Assembly (NCBI GenBank): GCA_034435455.1
Contig: DAOTXL010000090.1
Coordinates: 1-26,910, forward strand
DNA from: DAOTXL01 sp034435455
GTDB taxonomy: Bacteria > Chloroflexota > Anaerolineae > JAAYZQ01
DNA length: 26,910 bases
Direction: 5' to 3'
The position numbers and the translations under genes are program-made. Under the pieces are notes generated by a model. It worked only from the letters and a program-made list of their open reading frames with translations, was not told the DNA's origin and made no database searches. Below are positions 14,386 to 22,506 of this stretch, one piece after another (position 1 is the first letter of the stretch; each line of letters opens with the position of its first letter).

Positions 14386-14985
14386 ATGAGATCACGACAA
14401 CGAGGCGAGGAAACCCGCAACCGTATTCTGGATGCGGCACTGGACTGCTTTGCCCGCTACGGCTACGATGCCACCGGTGTGGCCGAGATCTGTCAGTGTG
14501 CCGGGGTGACCAAAGGGGGCTTCTATCACCACTTTTCCAGCAAACAGGCCGTCTTTTTGGAGTTGCTGGAGCGCTGGCTGAAGGGGTTGGATGCCAGGCT
14601 GGAACAGATCCGCTCCGGGGCCGAAACGGTGCCTGAGGAGTTGCTGCGCATGACGACGATGGTCCGCCAGGTGTTCCACGAGGCCGGTGGCAAACTGCCT
14701 ATCTTTTTAGAGTTCCTGACCAAGGCCGGCCAGAGTCCGGTGGTCTGGCAGGCGACCGTTGCGCCCTTTCGCCGCTATCATGGCTTCTTTGCAGGCATGA
14801 TCGAGGCCGGGATCGCGGAGGGGTCGCTGGGGCCGGTGGACCCGGCCCTGGGCAGCCATCTGCTGCTGGCTTTTGCGGTAGGCTTACTGGCCCTGGGCCT
14901 GCTCGATCCCCACGGCGCCGATTGGGGGCAGGTGGCCCAGGAAGGAATGAAAATTCTGTTAAGAGGATTAGAAAGTGAGGAGTAA
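14386..14985 (+). CDS. TetR/AcrR-family transcriptional repressor
   Basis: From the ATG at 14386, preceded by GAGGGGAAG, the protein is 199 residues. The N-terminal helix-turn-helix is clear: RNRILDAALDCFARYGYDATGVAEICQ, then AGVTKGGFYHHFSSKQAVF. The C-terminal ligand-binding domain (from about residue 65) includes VPEELLRMTTMVRQVF and PVVWQATVAPFRRYHGFFAGMI, as in many AcrR-like regulators. A longer start at 14332 is less likely because it has no ribosome site and would lie at the operator. Twin palindromic operators flank its promoter, so it very probably represses itself and the epimerase gene that starts one base after its stop. Confidence 0.95.
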   Translation: MRSRQRGEETRNRILDAALDCFARYGYDATGVAEICQCAGVTKGGFYHHFSSKQAVFLELLERWLKGLDARLEQIRSGAETVPEELLRMTTMVRQVFHEAGGKLPIFLEFLTKAGQSPVVWQATVAPFRRYHGFFAGMIEAGIAEGSLGPVDPALGSHLLLAFAVGLLALGLLDPHGADWGQVAQEGMKILLRGLESEE

Positions 14986-14986
14986 G

Positions 14987-16024
14987 ATGAATGTGTTACT
15001 GACGGGAGCATTTGGGAATGTCGGGTTGAGCACGCTGGAGGAGCTGTTGCGACAGGGCCACCGGGTGCGCTGTTTTGACCTGAAGACCAGGGCGAACGAG
15101 AAGGCTGCCCGGCGGTTTCGGGGGCGAATCGAAGTGAGGTGGGGCGACCTGCGCCGCCCTGAAGAGGTGGCGGCGGCTGTGCAGGGGCAGGATGTCGTCA
15201 TCCACCTGGCCTTTATCATCCCCAGGCTCTCGGCCACCGGTTTTGAATGCGAGGAGCATCCCGATTGGGCCTGGGAGATCAACGTCGGCGGCACACGTAA
15301 CCTGATCGAGGCCATGGAGGCCCAACCCCGGCCCCCACGATTGCTGTTTGCTTCTTCGTACCACATCTACGGCCGGACCCAGCATCTGCCACCGCCGCGC
15401 ACGGCTGCCGACCCGGTGCAACCTATCGAGCACTATGCCCGGCACAAGGTCGAATGCGAGGCCATGATCAAGGCTTCCAGCCTGGAGTGGGCTATCTTGC
15501 GGCTGGCGGCCTCTCTGCCCATCGCCATGAAGCTGAGCCCCGGCATGTTCGATGTGCCGCTCTACAACCGCATGGAATATGTCCACACCCGCGATGTGGG
15601 GCTGGCCTTTGCCAACGCCGTGAGTTGCCCGGAGGTGTGGGGCAAGGTGTTGCTCATCGGCGGTGGTCCACGCTGCCGGTACACCTACGAAGAGATCGCC
15701 CGGCGGGTGCTCGACGGCCTGGGGGTGGGGATGCTGCCCCCCGAAGCCTTTACCGCCGTTCCCTTTCCCACCGACTGGGTGGACACGACCGAGAGCCAGC
15801 GTCTCCTGCGCTACCAGCGCCACACCCTCGACGACTATGTGCGGGATATGCAGGCCCGCCTGGGCTACCGACGGCACCTGATCCGCGCCTTCCGGCCGCT
15901 GGTGCGCTCTCTGCTCCTGAAACAGTCGCCCTATTACCGTACTGGCCGGGCGGACTGGTTCACCCTGGTGATGCAGGGATTCAAGGCGATGAAAAAGAAA
16001 CCCACGCGGGTTGGAGAGCGGTGA
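14987..16024 (+). CDS. NAD(P)-dependent epimerase/dehydratase (extended SDR)
   Basis: The 345-residue protein starts with the Rossmann motif LLTGAFGNVGLSTLEELL (the T-G-x3-G-x2-G form). It shows the DVVIHLAF strand, an NVGGTRNLIEA helix, SSYHIYG (catalytic Ser/Tyr region) and a YARHKVECE Y-x3-K motif, so the catalytic triad appears intact. ATG 14987 follows the tetR stop by one base, with TGAGGA overlapping the tetR end, so translation is coupled. The substrate is unknown, perhaps a nucleotide sugar or a hydrophobic xenobiotic given TetR control. The C-terminal ~60 residues (YRRHLIRAFRPLVRSLLLKQSPYYRTGRADWF) are not part of the core fold, and may be a membrane-associated tail. Confidence 0.88.
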   Translation: MNVLLTGAFGNVGLSTLEELLRQGHRVRCFDLKTRANEKAARRFRGRIEVRWGDLRRPEEVAAAVQGQDVVIHLAFIIPRLSATGFECEEHPDWAWEINVGGTRNLIEAMEAQPRPPRLLFASSYHIYGRTQHLPPPRTAADPVQPIEHYARHKVECEAMIKASSLEWAILRLAASLPIAMKLSPGMFDVPLYNRMEYVHTRDVGLAFANAVSCPEVWGKVLLIGGGPRCRYTYEEIARRVLDGLGVGMLPPEAFTAVPFPTDWVDTTESQRLLRYQRHTLDDYVRDMQARLGYRRHLIRAFRPLVRSLLLKQSPYYRTGRADWFTLVMQGFKAMKKKPTRVGER

Positions 16025-16093
16025 TCTCCCGGTTTCCGGCAGGTCGAGGCAGCTCTTTGAATCCAGGAGAACCCCCGGCTGTCCTGAGTGCCT

Positions 16094-16169
16094 ATCCAAA
16101 AACCTGTAGGGCAGGCTTTCTAGCCTGCCCGGACGGCCTGGAAAGGCCGTCCTACACCCGTTTTCGGAT
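16094..16169. repeat. Three-way-junction palindromic element
   Basis: The outer arms ATCCAAAAACCTGTAGG (16094-16110) and CCTACACCCGTTTTCGGAT (16151-16169) pair imperfectly. They enclose two adjacent perfect hairpins: GGCAGGC/GCCTGCC around TTTCTA, and GGACGGCCT/AGGCCGTCC around GGAA. The whole can form a cruciform or a three-way RNA junction. It is the kind of structured intergenic repeat that can serve as a terminator or a mobile palindrome. Confidence 0.65.
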
Positions 16170-16235
16170 GGGTTCTTGGTGTCCTGGGTGTCCTTTGTGG
16201 TAAAGAAAGAGCATGGCTGAGCAGTTACCAAGAAG
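16170..16235 (-). repeat. Copy of the CCACAAAGGACAC dispersed repeat (minus orientation)
   Basis: Read on the minus strand the block is GTAACTGCTCAGCC, a short spacer, then CCACAAAGGACACCCAGGAC. The same order appears twice at the window end (GTTACTACTCAGG then CCACAAAGGACACAAAGGAC at 26534-26584 and 26693-26743). The shared order of two motifs across loci marks it as a dispersed repeat rather than chance. Confidence 0.55.
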
Positions 16236-16259
16236 TCAATCTCAAAAAGGAGGGAAACA

Positions 16260-16886
16260 ATGCGTACAGAGGTTATAGAAATCAAAAATAGATGGAAAAA
16301 GGCCGGTGGAGGCGGCTCTCCTGCTGCCAACCTGGGACCTGTGCTGCTTCATCTTTTCCTCGCTGCCCTCGCCATCCTGTTGGTGGCGCCGGTTGCCAGG
16401 GCTCAGGCATTGCCGACAGAGGTGGTCCAGGGCTATTACACGGCCCTGGGCCAGGCGGCTGCTACCGGCGACCTCAATCCCCTGTTGGACCTTTTTGCCG
16501 AGGATGCAACCCTCACGGTGCCGGCCCTGACGCCGACGCCGGTTGAGGGCAAAGAGGCTATCCGGACGACTATGGGGGGCATCCTGGCCCTGCTCCAGGG
16601 CCTGAACATCACCCTGGACGAGGTCACAGGGGAAGGGGACCAGGTGACCGTCCGGTACACCCTGTCGGTCGCGTCGGCCGGGAAGCCGATTCCGGCCACC
16701 GATACCTTTGTCATCCAGAATGGCAAGATCCGGTCGCTCACCATCACCATCGCCGCCGAGGCGTTGGCGGCCATGCCCACCCCTTCCGCCCTGCCCACGA
16801 CCGGCGGACCGGTGGGCAGCCTGTTGCCCGGATTGCTGGCGCTCGGCGGCGCAGCCCTTGTCGGCCTGAGCCGGCGCTTCCGCTAG
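16260..16886 (+). CDS. Secreted SnoaL/NTF2-like protein with LPTTG cell-wall sorting signal
   Basis: The 208-residue protein has a basic N-terminus, a hydrophobic signal segment (LLHLFLAALAILLVAPVARAQA) with likely cleavage after ARA, and a SnoaL-like domain over residues 52-165 (VVQGYYTALGQAAATGDLNPLLDLFAEDATLTVP). The C-terminus carries LPTTGG (residues 178-183), a hydrophobic helix (LLPGLLALGGAALVGL) and the basic end SRRFR, which together are a textbook sortase signal. AAAGGAGGG before the ATG is a strong ribosome site. No sortase gene is in the window. The NTF2-like domain is a ligand-binding or isomerase fold, and the substrate is unknown. It is followed 73 nt later by the MMPL transporter. 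Confidence 0.88.
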   Translation: MRTEVIEIKNRWKKAGGGGSPAANLGPVLLHLFLAALAILLVAPVARAQALPTEVVQGYYTALGQAAATGDLNPLLDLFAEDATLTVPALTPTPVEGKEAIRTTMGGILALLQGLNITLDEVTGEGDQVTVRYTLSVASAGKPIPATDTFVIQNGKIRSLTITIAAEALAAMPTPSALPTTGGPVGSLLPGLLALGGAALVGLSRRFR

Positions 16887-16893
16887 ATCGCGC

Positions 16894-16944
16894 GACAGGG
16901 CCGGCGGTGCAGGCAACGTTGGGTTGCCGGCCGCCGGCCCTGTC
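16894..16944 (+). terminator. Long hairpin between the LPTTG gene and the MMPL gene
   Basis: GACAGGGCCGGCGG (16894-16907) pairs perfectly with CCGCCGGCCCTGTC (16931-16944). An inner GGCAAC/GTTGCC stem makes an extended rod. There is no U-tract, and the MMPL ribosome site AAGGAG starts about 3 nt later. It may be an attenuator or an mRNA stabiliser rather than a full terminator. Confidence 0.55.
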
Positions 16945-16959
16945 TCAAGGAGATGAGGT

Positions 16960-19900
16960 ATGTTTGAGAAGATCGGTAGTTTCGCAGCCAGATTCCGCTA
17001 CCCGATCATCGCCGCCTGGCTGATTCTGGTTATCGCCGTCCTGGCCTTTGCCCCCAACCTTTCCAAAGTGGTCACCTCCGACCAGGGCAGCTACCTGCCC
17101 GAAGGGGAGCCAAGCGTCGTCGCTGCCCGGCTTGCTGCCGAGTATTTCCCCGACCAGGCATCGGAGGCCCAGGCTGTGCTGGTCATCAGGAGCGCCAACG
17201 GCTCTATGCACAGCGCGGCCAATCAGGCCTACCTGGCCGAACTGACCGGCTGGTTAGAGAAGGATCTGCCGGCCGAGGCCGTCGGTCAGGTGCTCTCGCC
17301 AGCCGATCCGAATCTGGCGCAGCGCCTCATCAGCACCGATGGTCAGGTGGCCATGATCTTTGTCGGCCTGCATGGCTCTATCGAGGATCAGCAGGTGCTG
17401 GCGGTGCTGGACGAGATGCGCGCCCGGCTCGCCCAGACGCCCGACGGGTTGACCGGCTTTGTAACCGGCAGCGTGGCTATCGTGGACGAGTATATGCGGG
17501 GGGCGCTGGAAAGCGCCGACCGCACGACGATCATCGCCATCGTCCTGGTCATCGCCATTCTGCTGCTCATCTACCGCACACCGGTTGCACCCATCGTGCC
17601 CCTGGCGACCATCGGCGTGGCTTTTCTGGTTGCCAGGGGGGTGGTCGCCTGGCTGACCAGGTTGGGCTTTGTGGTCTCCAGCATTACCGAGGTGTTCCTG
17701 GTGGTGCTGCTTTTCGGCGCCGGCACCGACTATTGCCTGTTCCTCGTCAGCCGCTTCCGCGAGTATATGGCCGATGGCCTGCCCGGCCCTGAAGGGGCCC
17801 GCCGCACTGTGGACCGGGTGGGCGAGACCATAACCAGCAGTGCGGGCACGGTGATCGTCGGCATGGCGGCCCTGTCCTTTGCCAGGATGAAACTTTTTGC
17901 CAGCACCGGTCCCAGCCTGGCCCTGGGGGTCGGCATCGCTCTGCTGGCCGGATTGACCCTCACGCCGGCACTGCTGGCCGTGCTGGGCAGGCGGGCTTTC
18001 TGGCCGGGCGGCGCTCACCACGCCAGACAGGGCGCCTTTTGGGGCAGGCTGGCCCACCGGATCACGGTCAGGCCGTGGCTGCCGCTGCTGCTGACGCTTG
18101 CCCTGTTGGTGCCGCTGGCCCTCTACGGCCAGGGCCTGGCCCGCAACTTTGACCTGCTTTCGGACCTGCCCGACACGGCGCCCGCCAAAGCCGGCTTTGA
18201 ACTGCTCTCGGAAAGCTTTGGCGCGGGCGAGATGCAGCCCCTGGACCTCGTCATCACCGACATCCCCAACGCCCGCACCCCGGCGGGCATGGCCCACATC
18301 CATGCCCTGACCCAGGAGTTGCTGGCTGTGGAAGGGGTGGCCGATGTGCGGAGCCTCACCCTGCCCGCCGGCCGGTCGGACCCCGACCTGGCCGATCTGC
18401 TCCGGGTGGACGGCCAGTTGACCCAAATAGCGGAAATGGTGGGCGAACTCCGTACTCAGGCCGGCGATCCATCTGCCGTGGCTCAGATCGACCTCGATGA
18501 GGCGATGGCCGGCTTTGACCTGGTGCGCACCTACCTGAACGACCTGGCCGCTGCCTTTCCCGACCTGGCCGGCAACGCCGACTACCAGGCGGCCGTGTCG
18601 TCGCTGGAGCGCCTGCGGCAGGCTCTCACGGAGAGCCGACAGCGGCTCCTGGTCAGCAACCAACTGGCTGAGGCGGCGGACGCCCTGGCCGGCGGGCTGG
18701 AAGGGCAGGCCGGAGCCGGCTCTGTCGAGGCACTGGCGGATGCAGAGGCCCGCTTCGCCACCCTGCGCGCCTATCTGACCGGCCTGGCCGAGGCCTATCC
18801 CGCTGTCGCCGGGTTGGATGGCTACCGGGAGGCGCTGGGAGCACTGGACCGCATTGAGGCCGGCGTGGCCGAGATCCAGAAGGCGCTGCTGGTCTCAACC
18901 CAACTCGACCTGCTGAGCGAGGGGATCGCCGGGATGGCGGCCCGGCTCCAGGACCCGGCAGCCCTGGCCGAACTGGCCGCCTCGCCTGAGCAGATGGAGT
19001 TGCTGACCCTCCTTGCTGCCTATCTCCAGGAGTTGGCCGCGGCCTACCCCTCGCTGGCCGGGCAGGCATCGTATCAGGCGGCCCTCGAACACCTGGCCGC
19101 GGTGCAAGGAGCCGTGGCCGAGGCAGGACAGGCCCGGCTGGTCAGCCGCCAGTTGGCCCTGATCGCCCAGAGCATGGAGGAAGCAGCCCAAACGTTGAGG
19201 GAGAATCCGCTGTCGCTGCTGCCCAAAGCCGGTGAACCCGGCGCTGCCGGGCAGATGGCCGTGCTGACGGCGTACCTGGAGGAGCTGGGGGCGGCCTACC
19301 CCTCGCTGGCCGCCACCGACGACTATCAAACCGCCCTGGCGACCCTGAACGGGATGGAGGCATCGCTCCAGACCCTCGACCTGAGCAAGATGAACGAACT
19401 CCTCGCCGGAGTCCAGGAATCGCTGGCGACCCTGAGCGCCGCCTTTACTCATCTGTCGGCCACCGCCGCCGAGACACTGCCGGAGGCCACCTTTACTCCC
19501 AGCCATACGACCGAGGGCATGATGACCTTTGTCCCCGACCTGTCGCCTCTGGCCGCCGAGGTGGAGGCGATGGGCGCCGCATTCGCCGCCCTGGCCGAGA
19601 GCGTCCGCCGGGACATGCCGGAGGCAACCTTTGTGCCCGAGACCGACCTGCCATCGGCGGTCGGCGTGCCCGACTCGCTGTCTGACCTAGAGGCGAGCCT
19701 GGATGACCTGACGGCGGCCCTGAAAAGGCTGGCAGCGGCTGCCGCCGCCGGGTTGCCCGACGCCACCTATCTCCCCCCAGGGGATCTGAGGGTTGGGGAA
19801 GCAGCTTCTGCCGTCGAGTCGCTCATGGCCGACGTGGACGCCTTCGAGGTCGCCCTGAAGCGTCTGGCCGATGACCTGGCGGGGCGTGACGATGGCTTCT

Positions 19901-20658
19901 TGGTCCCGGAGGCGCTGGCCGCCGGGGCAGGGGAGGAGGTCGCCCCCTTGCTGGATGCCTACAGCACCGCCAGCGGTGATGCTGCCCGGCTGCAAATTGT
20001 CCTTTCTGACGATCCCTTTAGCCCGCGGGCCATGGATACAGTAGCCCGCCTGCGCGACCATGTGCGCCAGGCCAGCACCGGCTACATCAGCGGCAGCACG
20101 GCGATCAATCTCGACCTGAGGGAGGTGATGGACCGCGACCTTGTGCGCGTCATGGCCCTGGTGATTGGCGGCATCTCGATCGTGCTGATCCTGCTGTTGC
20201 GCAGCCTGGTGGCCCCGGTCTATCTGATGGCCAGCATCCTGCTCAGCTACGGCGCAACGATGGGGCTCACCCGCCTGGTTTTTGATGGCATCTATGAGGG
20301 GGGCATCACCTGGTTTGTGCCGTTCCTCATCTTTGTCGTGCGGGTGGCCCTGGGGATGGATTACAACATCTTTCTCATGGGGCGGGTCAAGGAAGAGGTG
20401 GCCGTGCACGGCACCCGGTCCGGCATCGAGCGGGCCGTGGAGCACACCGGTGGCATCATCACCTCGGCGGGCATCATCATGGCCGGCACGTTCGCGGCGA
20501 TGCTCTCTTCTTCGTTGCTGGGGCTGGTGCAACTGGCCTTTGCCGTTGCCGTGGGCACGTTGCTGGACACCTTTGTCGTCCGCGCTGCACTGGTGCCGGC
20601 CGTGGCTACCCTGTTGGGCCGCTGGAACTGGTGGCCGGGCAGGGGGCCGGCAAGGTAG
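16960..20658 (+). CDS. MMPL/RND-superfamily transporter with expanded repeat domain
   Basis: The 1232-residue protein is an MmpL/YdfJ-type transporter, much longer than the usual 700-950 residues. The first membrane helix is near residue 14 (YPIIAAWLILVIAVLAFAP). A first periplasmic loop follows, then a cluster including TIIAIVLVIAILLLIY and the GTDYCLFLVSRFREYM motif (transmembrane Asp-Tyr). The second half ends with MDYNIFLMGRVKEEV and matching helices. The second external domain is hugely expanded. It contains four tandem repeats starting near residues 523, 603, 686 and 770 (each with AYL-x2-L-x-AAYPSLA-type motifs), then three (L/M)P(E/D)AT(F/Y) motifs exactly 46 residues apart (840, 886, 932). 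AAGGAG precedes the ATG. Such transporters move lipids or hydrophobic molecules by proton motive force. The upstream LPTTG protein may be its partner. Confidence 0.95.
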   Translation: MFEKIGSFAARFRYPIIAAWLILVIAVLAFAPNLSKVVTSDQGSYLPEGEPSVVAARLAAEYFPDQASEAQAVLVIRSANGSMHSAANQAYLAELTGWLEKDLPAEAVGQVLSPADPNLAQRLISTDGQVAMIFVGLHGSIEDQQVLAVLDEMRARLAQTPDGLTGFVTGSVAIVDEYMRGALESADRTTIIAIVLVIAILLLIYRTPVAPIVPLATIGVAFLVARGVVAWLTRLGFVVSSITEVFLVVLLFGAGTDYCLFLVSRFREYMADGLPGPEGARRTVDRVGETITSSAGTVIVGMAALSFARMKLFASTGPSLALGVGIALLAGLTLTPALLAVLGRRAFWPGGAHHARQGAFWGRLAHRITVRPWLPLLLTLALLVPLALYGQGLARNFDLLSDLPDTAPAKAGFELLSESFGAGEMQPLDLVITDIPNARTPAGMAHIHALTQELLAVEGVADVRSLTLPAGRSDPDLADLLRVDGQLTQIAEMVGELRTQAGDPSAVAQIDLDEAMAGFDLVRTYLNDLAAAFPDLAGNADYQAAVSSLERLRQALTESRQRLLVSNQLAEAADALAGGLEGQAGAGSVEALADAEARFATLRAYLTGLAEAYPAVAGLDGYREALGALDRIEAGVAEIQKALLVSTQLDLLSEGIAGMAARLQDPAALAELAASPEQMELLTLLAAYLQELAAAYPSLAGQASYQAALEHLAAVQGAVAEAGQARLVSRQLALIAQSMEEAAQTLRENPLSLLPKAGEPGAAGQMAVLTAYLEELGAAYPSLAATDDYQTALATLNGMEASLQTLDLSKMNELLAGVQESLATLSAAFTHLSATAAETLPEATFTPSHTTEGMMTFVPDLSPLAAEVEAMGAAFAALAESVRRDMPEATFVPETDLPSAVGVPDSLSDLEASLDDLTAALKRLAAAAAAGLPDATYLPPGDLRVGEAASAVESLMADVDAFEVALKRLADDLAGRDDGFLVPEALAAGAGEEVAPLLDAYSTASGDAARLQIVLSDDPFSPRAMDTVARLRDHVRQASTGYISGSTAINLDLREVMDRDLVRVMALVIGGISIVLILLLRSLVAPVYLMASILLSYGATMGLTRLVFDGIYEGGITWFVPFLIFVVRVALGMDYNIFLMGRVKEEVAVHGTRSGIERAVEHTGGIITSAGIIMAGTFAAMLSSSLLGLVQLAFAVAVGTLLDTFVVRAALVPAVATLLGRWNWWPGRGPAR
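18526..19380 (+). repeat. Tandem protein repeats within the MMPL external domain
   Basis: Four diverged units start at residues 523, 603, 686 and 770, with periods of 80, 83 and 84. Each begins with (R/A/T)(T/A)YL, continues with a LAxAYPxLAG-type turn and a YQAAL-type helix, and in the first three is followed by a L(L/V)S(N/T/R)QL block. The pattern suggests alpha-helical hairpins forming a long rod outside the membrane. DNA identity between units is low, so the duplication is old. Confidence 0.8.
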
Positions 20659-20678
20659 CGCCTCACCCAATCCACGCA

Positions 20679-20718
20679 GCGCGGTTGCTCCAGACCTGGG
20701 GCAACCGCGCTTGTTATT
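20679..20718 (+). terminator. Rho-independent terminator after the MMPL gene
   Basis: GCGCGGTTGC (20679-20688) and GCAACCGCGC (20701-20710) form a perfect 10-bp stem. They are followed by TTGTTATT, and lie 20 nt after the MMPL stop. Shape and position are typical of an intrinsic terminator. Confidence 0.82.
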
Positions 20719-20754
20719 CAGAAGGACAACGCGTTTACCATGGGTGGATAAGGT

Positions 20755-20783
20755 TTGCCCCTGGCCGGAATGTGTAGTACAAT
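20755..20783 (+). promoter_or_regulatory. Predicted promoter after the MMPL terminator
   Basis: TTGCCC (20755-20760) and TACAAT (20778-20783) are separated by 17 bp. Transcription would begin near 20790, just upstream of the small frame-disrupted ORF, and could run on into the HEAT/TPR gene. Confidence 0.55.
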
Positions 20784-20802
20784 GACAAGGCCGTGGAGCA
20801 GT

Positions 20803-21038
20803 ATGGAAATCAGACCCATGAGGAAGTATATCAACTCAATTTTGTCTGGCCAACCGGGGCAGCAGGCGGCCGGCCTTCCGCTTCTTACGAAAGCAGTCGC
20901 GCTGCTCATCGAGCTCCGCGACCTGGCCAACTCCAGGGTCACCTGGCCGATTTCCAGACGCGGGTCGCGGGCCTGCGGGAGCGCTACGCCAACCGGCCGG
21001 CGTTGCGCGATCGCCTGCAACGGGCCGGATCGGTTTGA
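20803..21038 (+). pseudogene. Small helical ORF split across two frames (frameshifted)
   Basis: From ATG 20803 one frame reads MEIRPMRKYINSILSGQPG and continues to AVALLIELRDLAN, with third-position GC rising strongly. Near 20935 the coding signal passes to the -1 frame, which reads LQGHLADFQTRVAGLRERYANRPALRDRLQRAGSV and stops at 21036-21038. Joined, the two give an approximately 78-residue, mostly helical protein with a coherent LIELRDLA-LQGHLADFQTRVAGL coiled-coil pattern. Alone, each frame has an implausible half. The single frame from GTG 20793 (81 residues) is the alternative. A predicted promoter lies just upstream. This may be a decayed gene, a sequencing indel, or programmed shifting. 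Confidence 0.35.
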
Positions 21039-21112
21039 CGACGATACGACCAGAGTTGGCATCCTGGTTCCTTTTCGGACCGGATGCGTGCTTATGGCAA
21101 AGGGGGAAGCCA

Positions 21113-22468
21113 ATGCCCAAGAGATCTCGCAAAGCAACCAAGAGGTACCCGGAGGCCCTGGCCGGGCTTCTGAGCCTGGGCCAGCCCACCGACGACACCA
21201 ACTACCCGGAGTGGGCAGAACGGGTAAAAGACTACGTGCCGGACCTGATCCGCATGACCTTGGACAAGGACCTCAACCGGCGCCTGGAAGACGACCCGGC
21301 GGTATGGGCGCCGCTCCACGCCCTGGAGATATTGGGCGTTCTCGGCGCCGAAGCCGCCGCTCAACCTCTGACAGCCTGCCTGGACTGGGACGACGATTGG
21401 GTCCGCGAGGCGCTGCCCAGGGTCTACGCCGGGATCGGCCCGGCTGCCATCCCGGCCCTGCAGGCCTACCTGGAGGACAGCACCCGCGACCCGTTCGGGC
21501 GGGGTAAGGCTTCGGAGTCGTTGGCTGCCATTGCCAGGGCCCATCCAGCGGTGCAAAAGGACATCGTCACCTATCTGACCGCCTTTCTGGACCGCCCCTC
21601 GGCCGATGACAACACCGTGGAAGAAGACGTGACCACCTTTGTCATCGGTGACCTGGCCCACCTGGGCGACCCGTCCGCCTATCCGGCCATCAAGCGCGCC
21701 TACGATGAGAACCGGGTAAACCTGCAGGTGATCGGGCTGGAGGACGTGGAGGCTGACTTGGGCCTGCGCCCCAGGCTCGACCACACCAGACCGCCGGTCC
21801 CACCAGAGGAGCCTGGTGTGCGCCTGTCGCTGCGTTGCAAGGTCTGCGGGCGGGAGCGTTCCTATCTCTTTCCCAAAGTCTATTGCGACCTGGGCACGGT
21901 AAGGAATAAGAAAAAGGCAGCCAAATACAGTCCCATCATCATCCCCCAGCGCGTGGTGTGTCAGAAGTGCGGGGCGGTGGATCAATACGAAATCGGTGCT
22001 ATGGGCCACATAGCCCTCCTGGCCGACCTGATGGCGCAGGCCGATCCCCAATTGCGGCGGTTCCGGCGTGAAGACCAGCGCGTGCAGTACGTGGAATTTA
22101 CCAGCCGCTGGGGCCCTATGCACCCGCTGGAAGGTGTGGAACGCTATCAGGCAGAGATCGCCCGGCACCCCGATGACGTTGACCTGCATGTGGGCTATGG
22201 GAACGTCCTCAAATTCCTGGGGCGTACCGACCAGGCGGAAGCTGAATATCGGCGCGCCGGGGAACTCGATCCCAATAACCCCCACGTCTGGCATAACCTG
22301 GCCGAGTTGGCCGCAGAGCGGGGCGACTATGCCGAAGCCACCGGGTTGTGGCAGCGGGTGTTGAATGTGACGCCGCACAGCAAGCTCCCGGCTAAAGAGC
22401 GTCAGTTGTTCCTGAAGGCGGCACGAGATGGCCTGAAGGCACTAAGGCGCCGCACCAGGCCCACCTGA
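21113..22468 (+). CDS. HEAT-repeat / zinc-ribbon / TPR protein
   Basis: From the ATG at 21113 (AAGGGGGAA upstream) the product is 451 residues. It starts very basic (MPKRSRKATKRY). Helical HEAT-like repeats follow over about residues 60-200 (ALEILGVLGAEAAAQPLTACL, then VREALPRVYAGIGPAAIPALQAYL). A zinc site comes next, with CKVC at 242-245 and CQKC at 283-286, in a segment containing YLFPKVYCDLG. TPR units run near 340-430 (AEIARHPDDVDLHVGYGNVLKFLGRTDQAEAEYRRAGELDP). All parts are protein-binding scaffolds. No enzyme motif is visible. The longer start at 21035 is disfavoured because it overlaps the previous small frame. Confidence 0.78.
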   Translation: MPKRSRKATKRYPEALAGLLSLGQPTDDTNYPEWAERVKDYVPDLIRMTLDKDLNRRLEDDPAVWAPLHALEILGVLGAEAAAQPLTACLDWDDDWVREALPRVYAGIGPAAIPALQAYLEDSTRDPFGRGKASESLAAIARAHPAVQKDIVTYLTAFLDRPSADDNTVEEDVTTFVIGDLAHLGDPSAYPAIKRAYDENRVNLQVIGLEDVEADLGLRPRLDHTRPPVPPEEPGVRLSLRCKVCGRERSYLFPKVYCDLGTVRNKKKAAKYSPIIIPQRVVCQKCGAVDQYEIGAMGHIALLADLMAQADPQLRRFRREDQRVQYVEFTSRWGPMHPLEGVERYQAEIARHPDDVDLHVGYGNVLKFLGRTDQAEAEYRRAGELDPNNPHVWHNLAELAAERGDYAEATGLWQRVLNVTPHSKLPAKERQLFLKAARDGLKALRRRTRPT

Positions 22469-22506
22469 TAGGCTCTGGCAGCCGGTAAAATTTCGGAGGT
22501 GTACTC

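Noticed and set aside
17254..18663. A 469-codon minus-strand frame inside the MMPL gene
   Set aside because: It is a shadow of the MMPL coding frame, with no domain and a His/Gln/Gly-rich composition.
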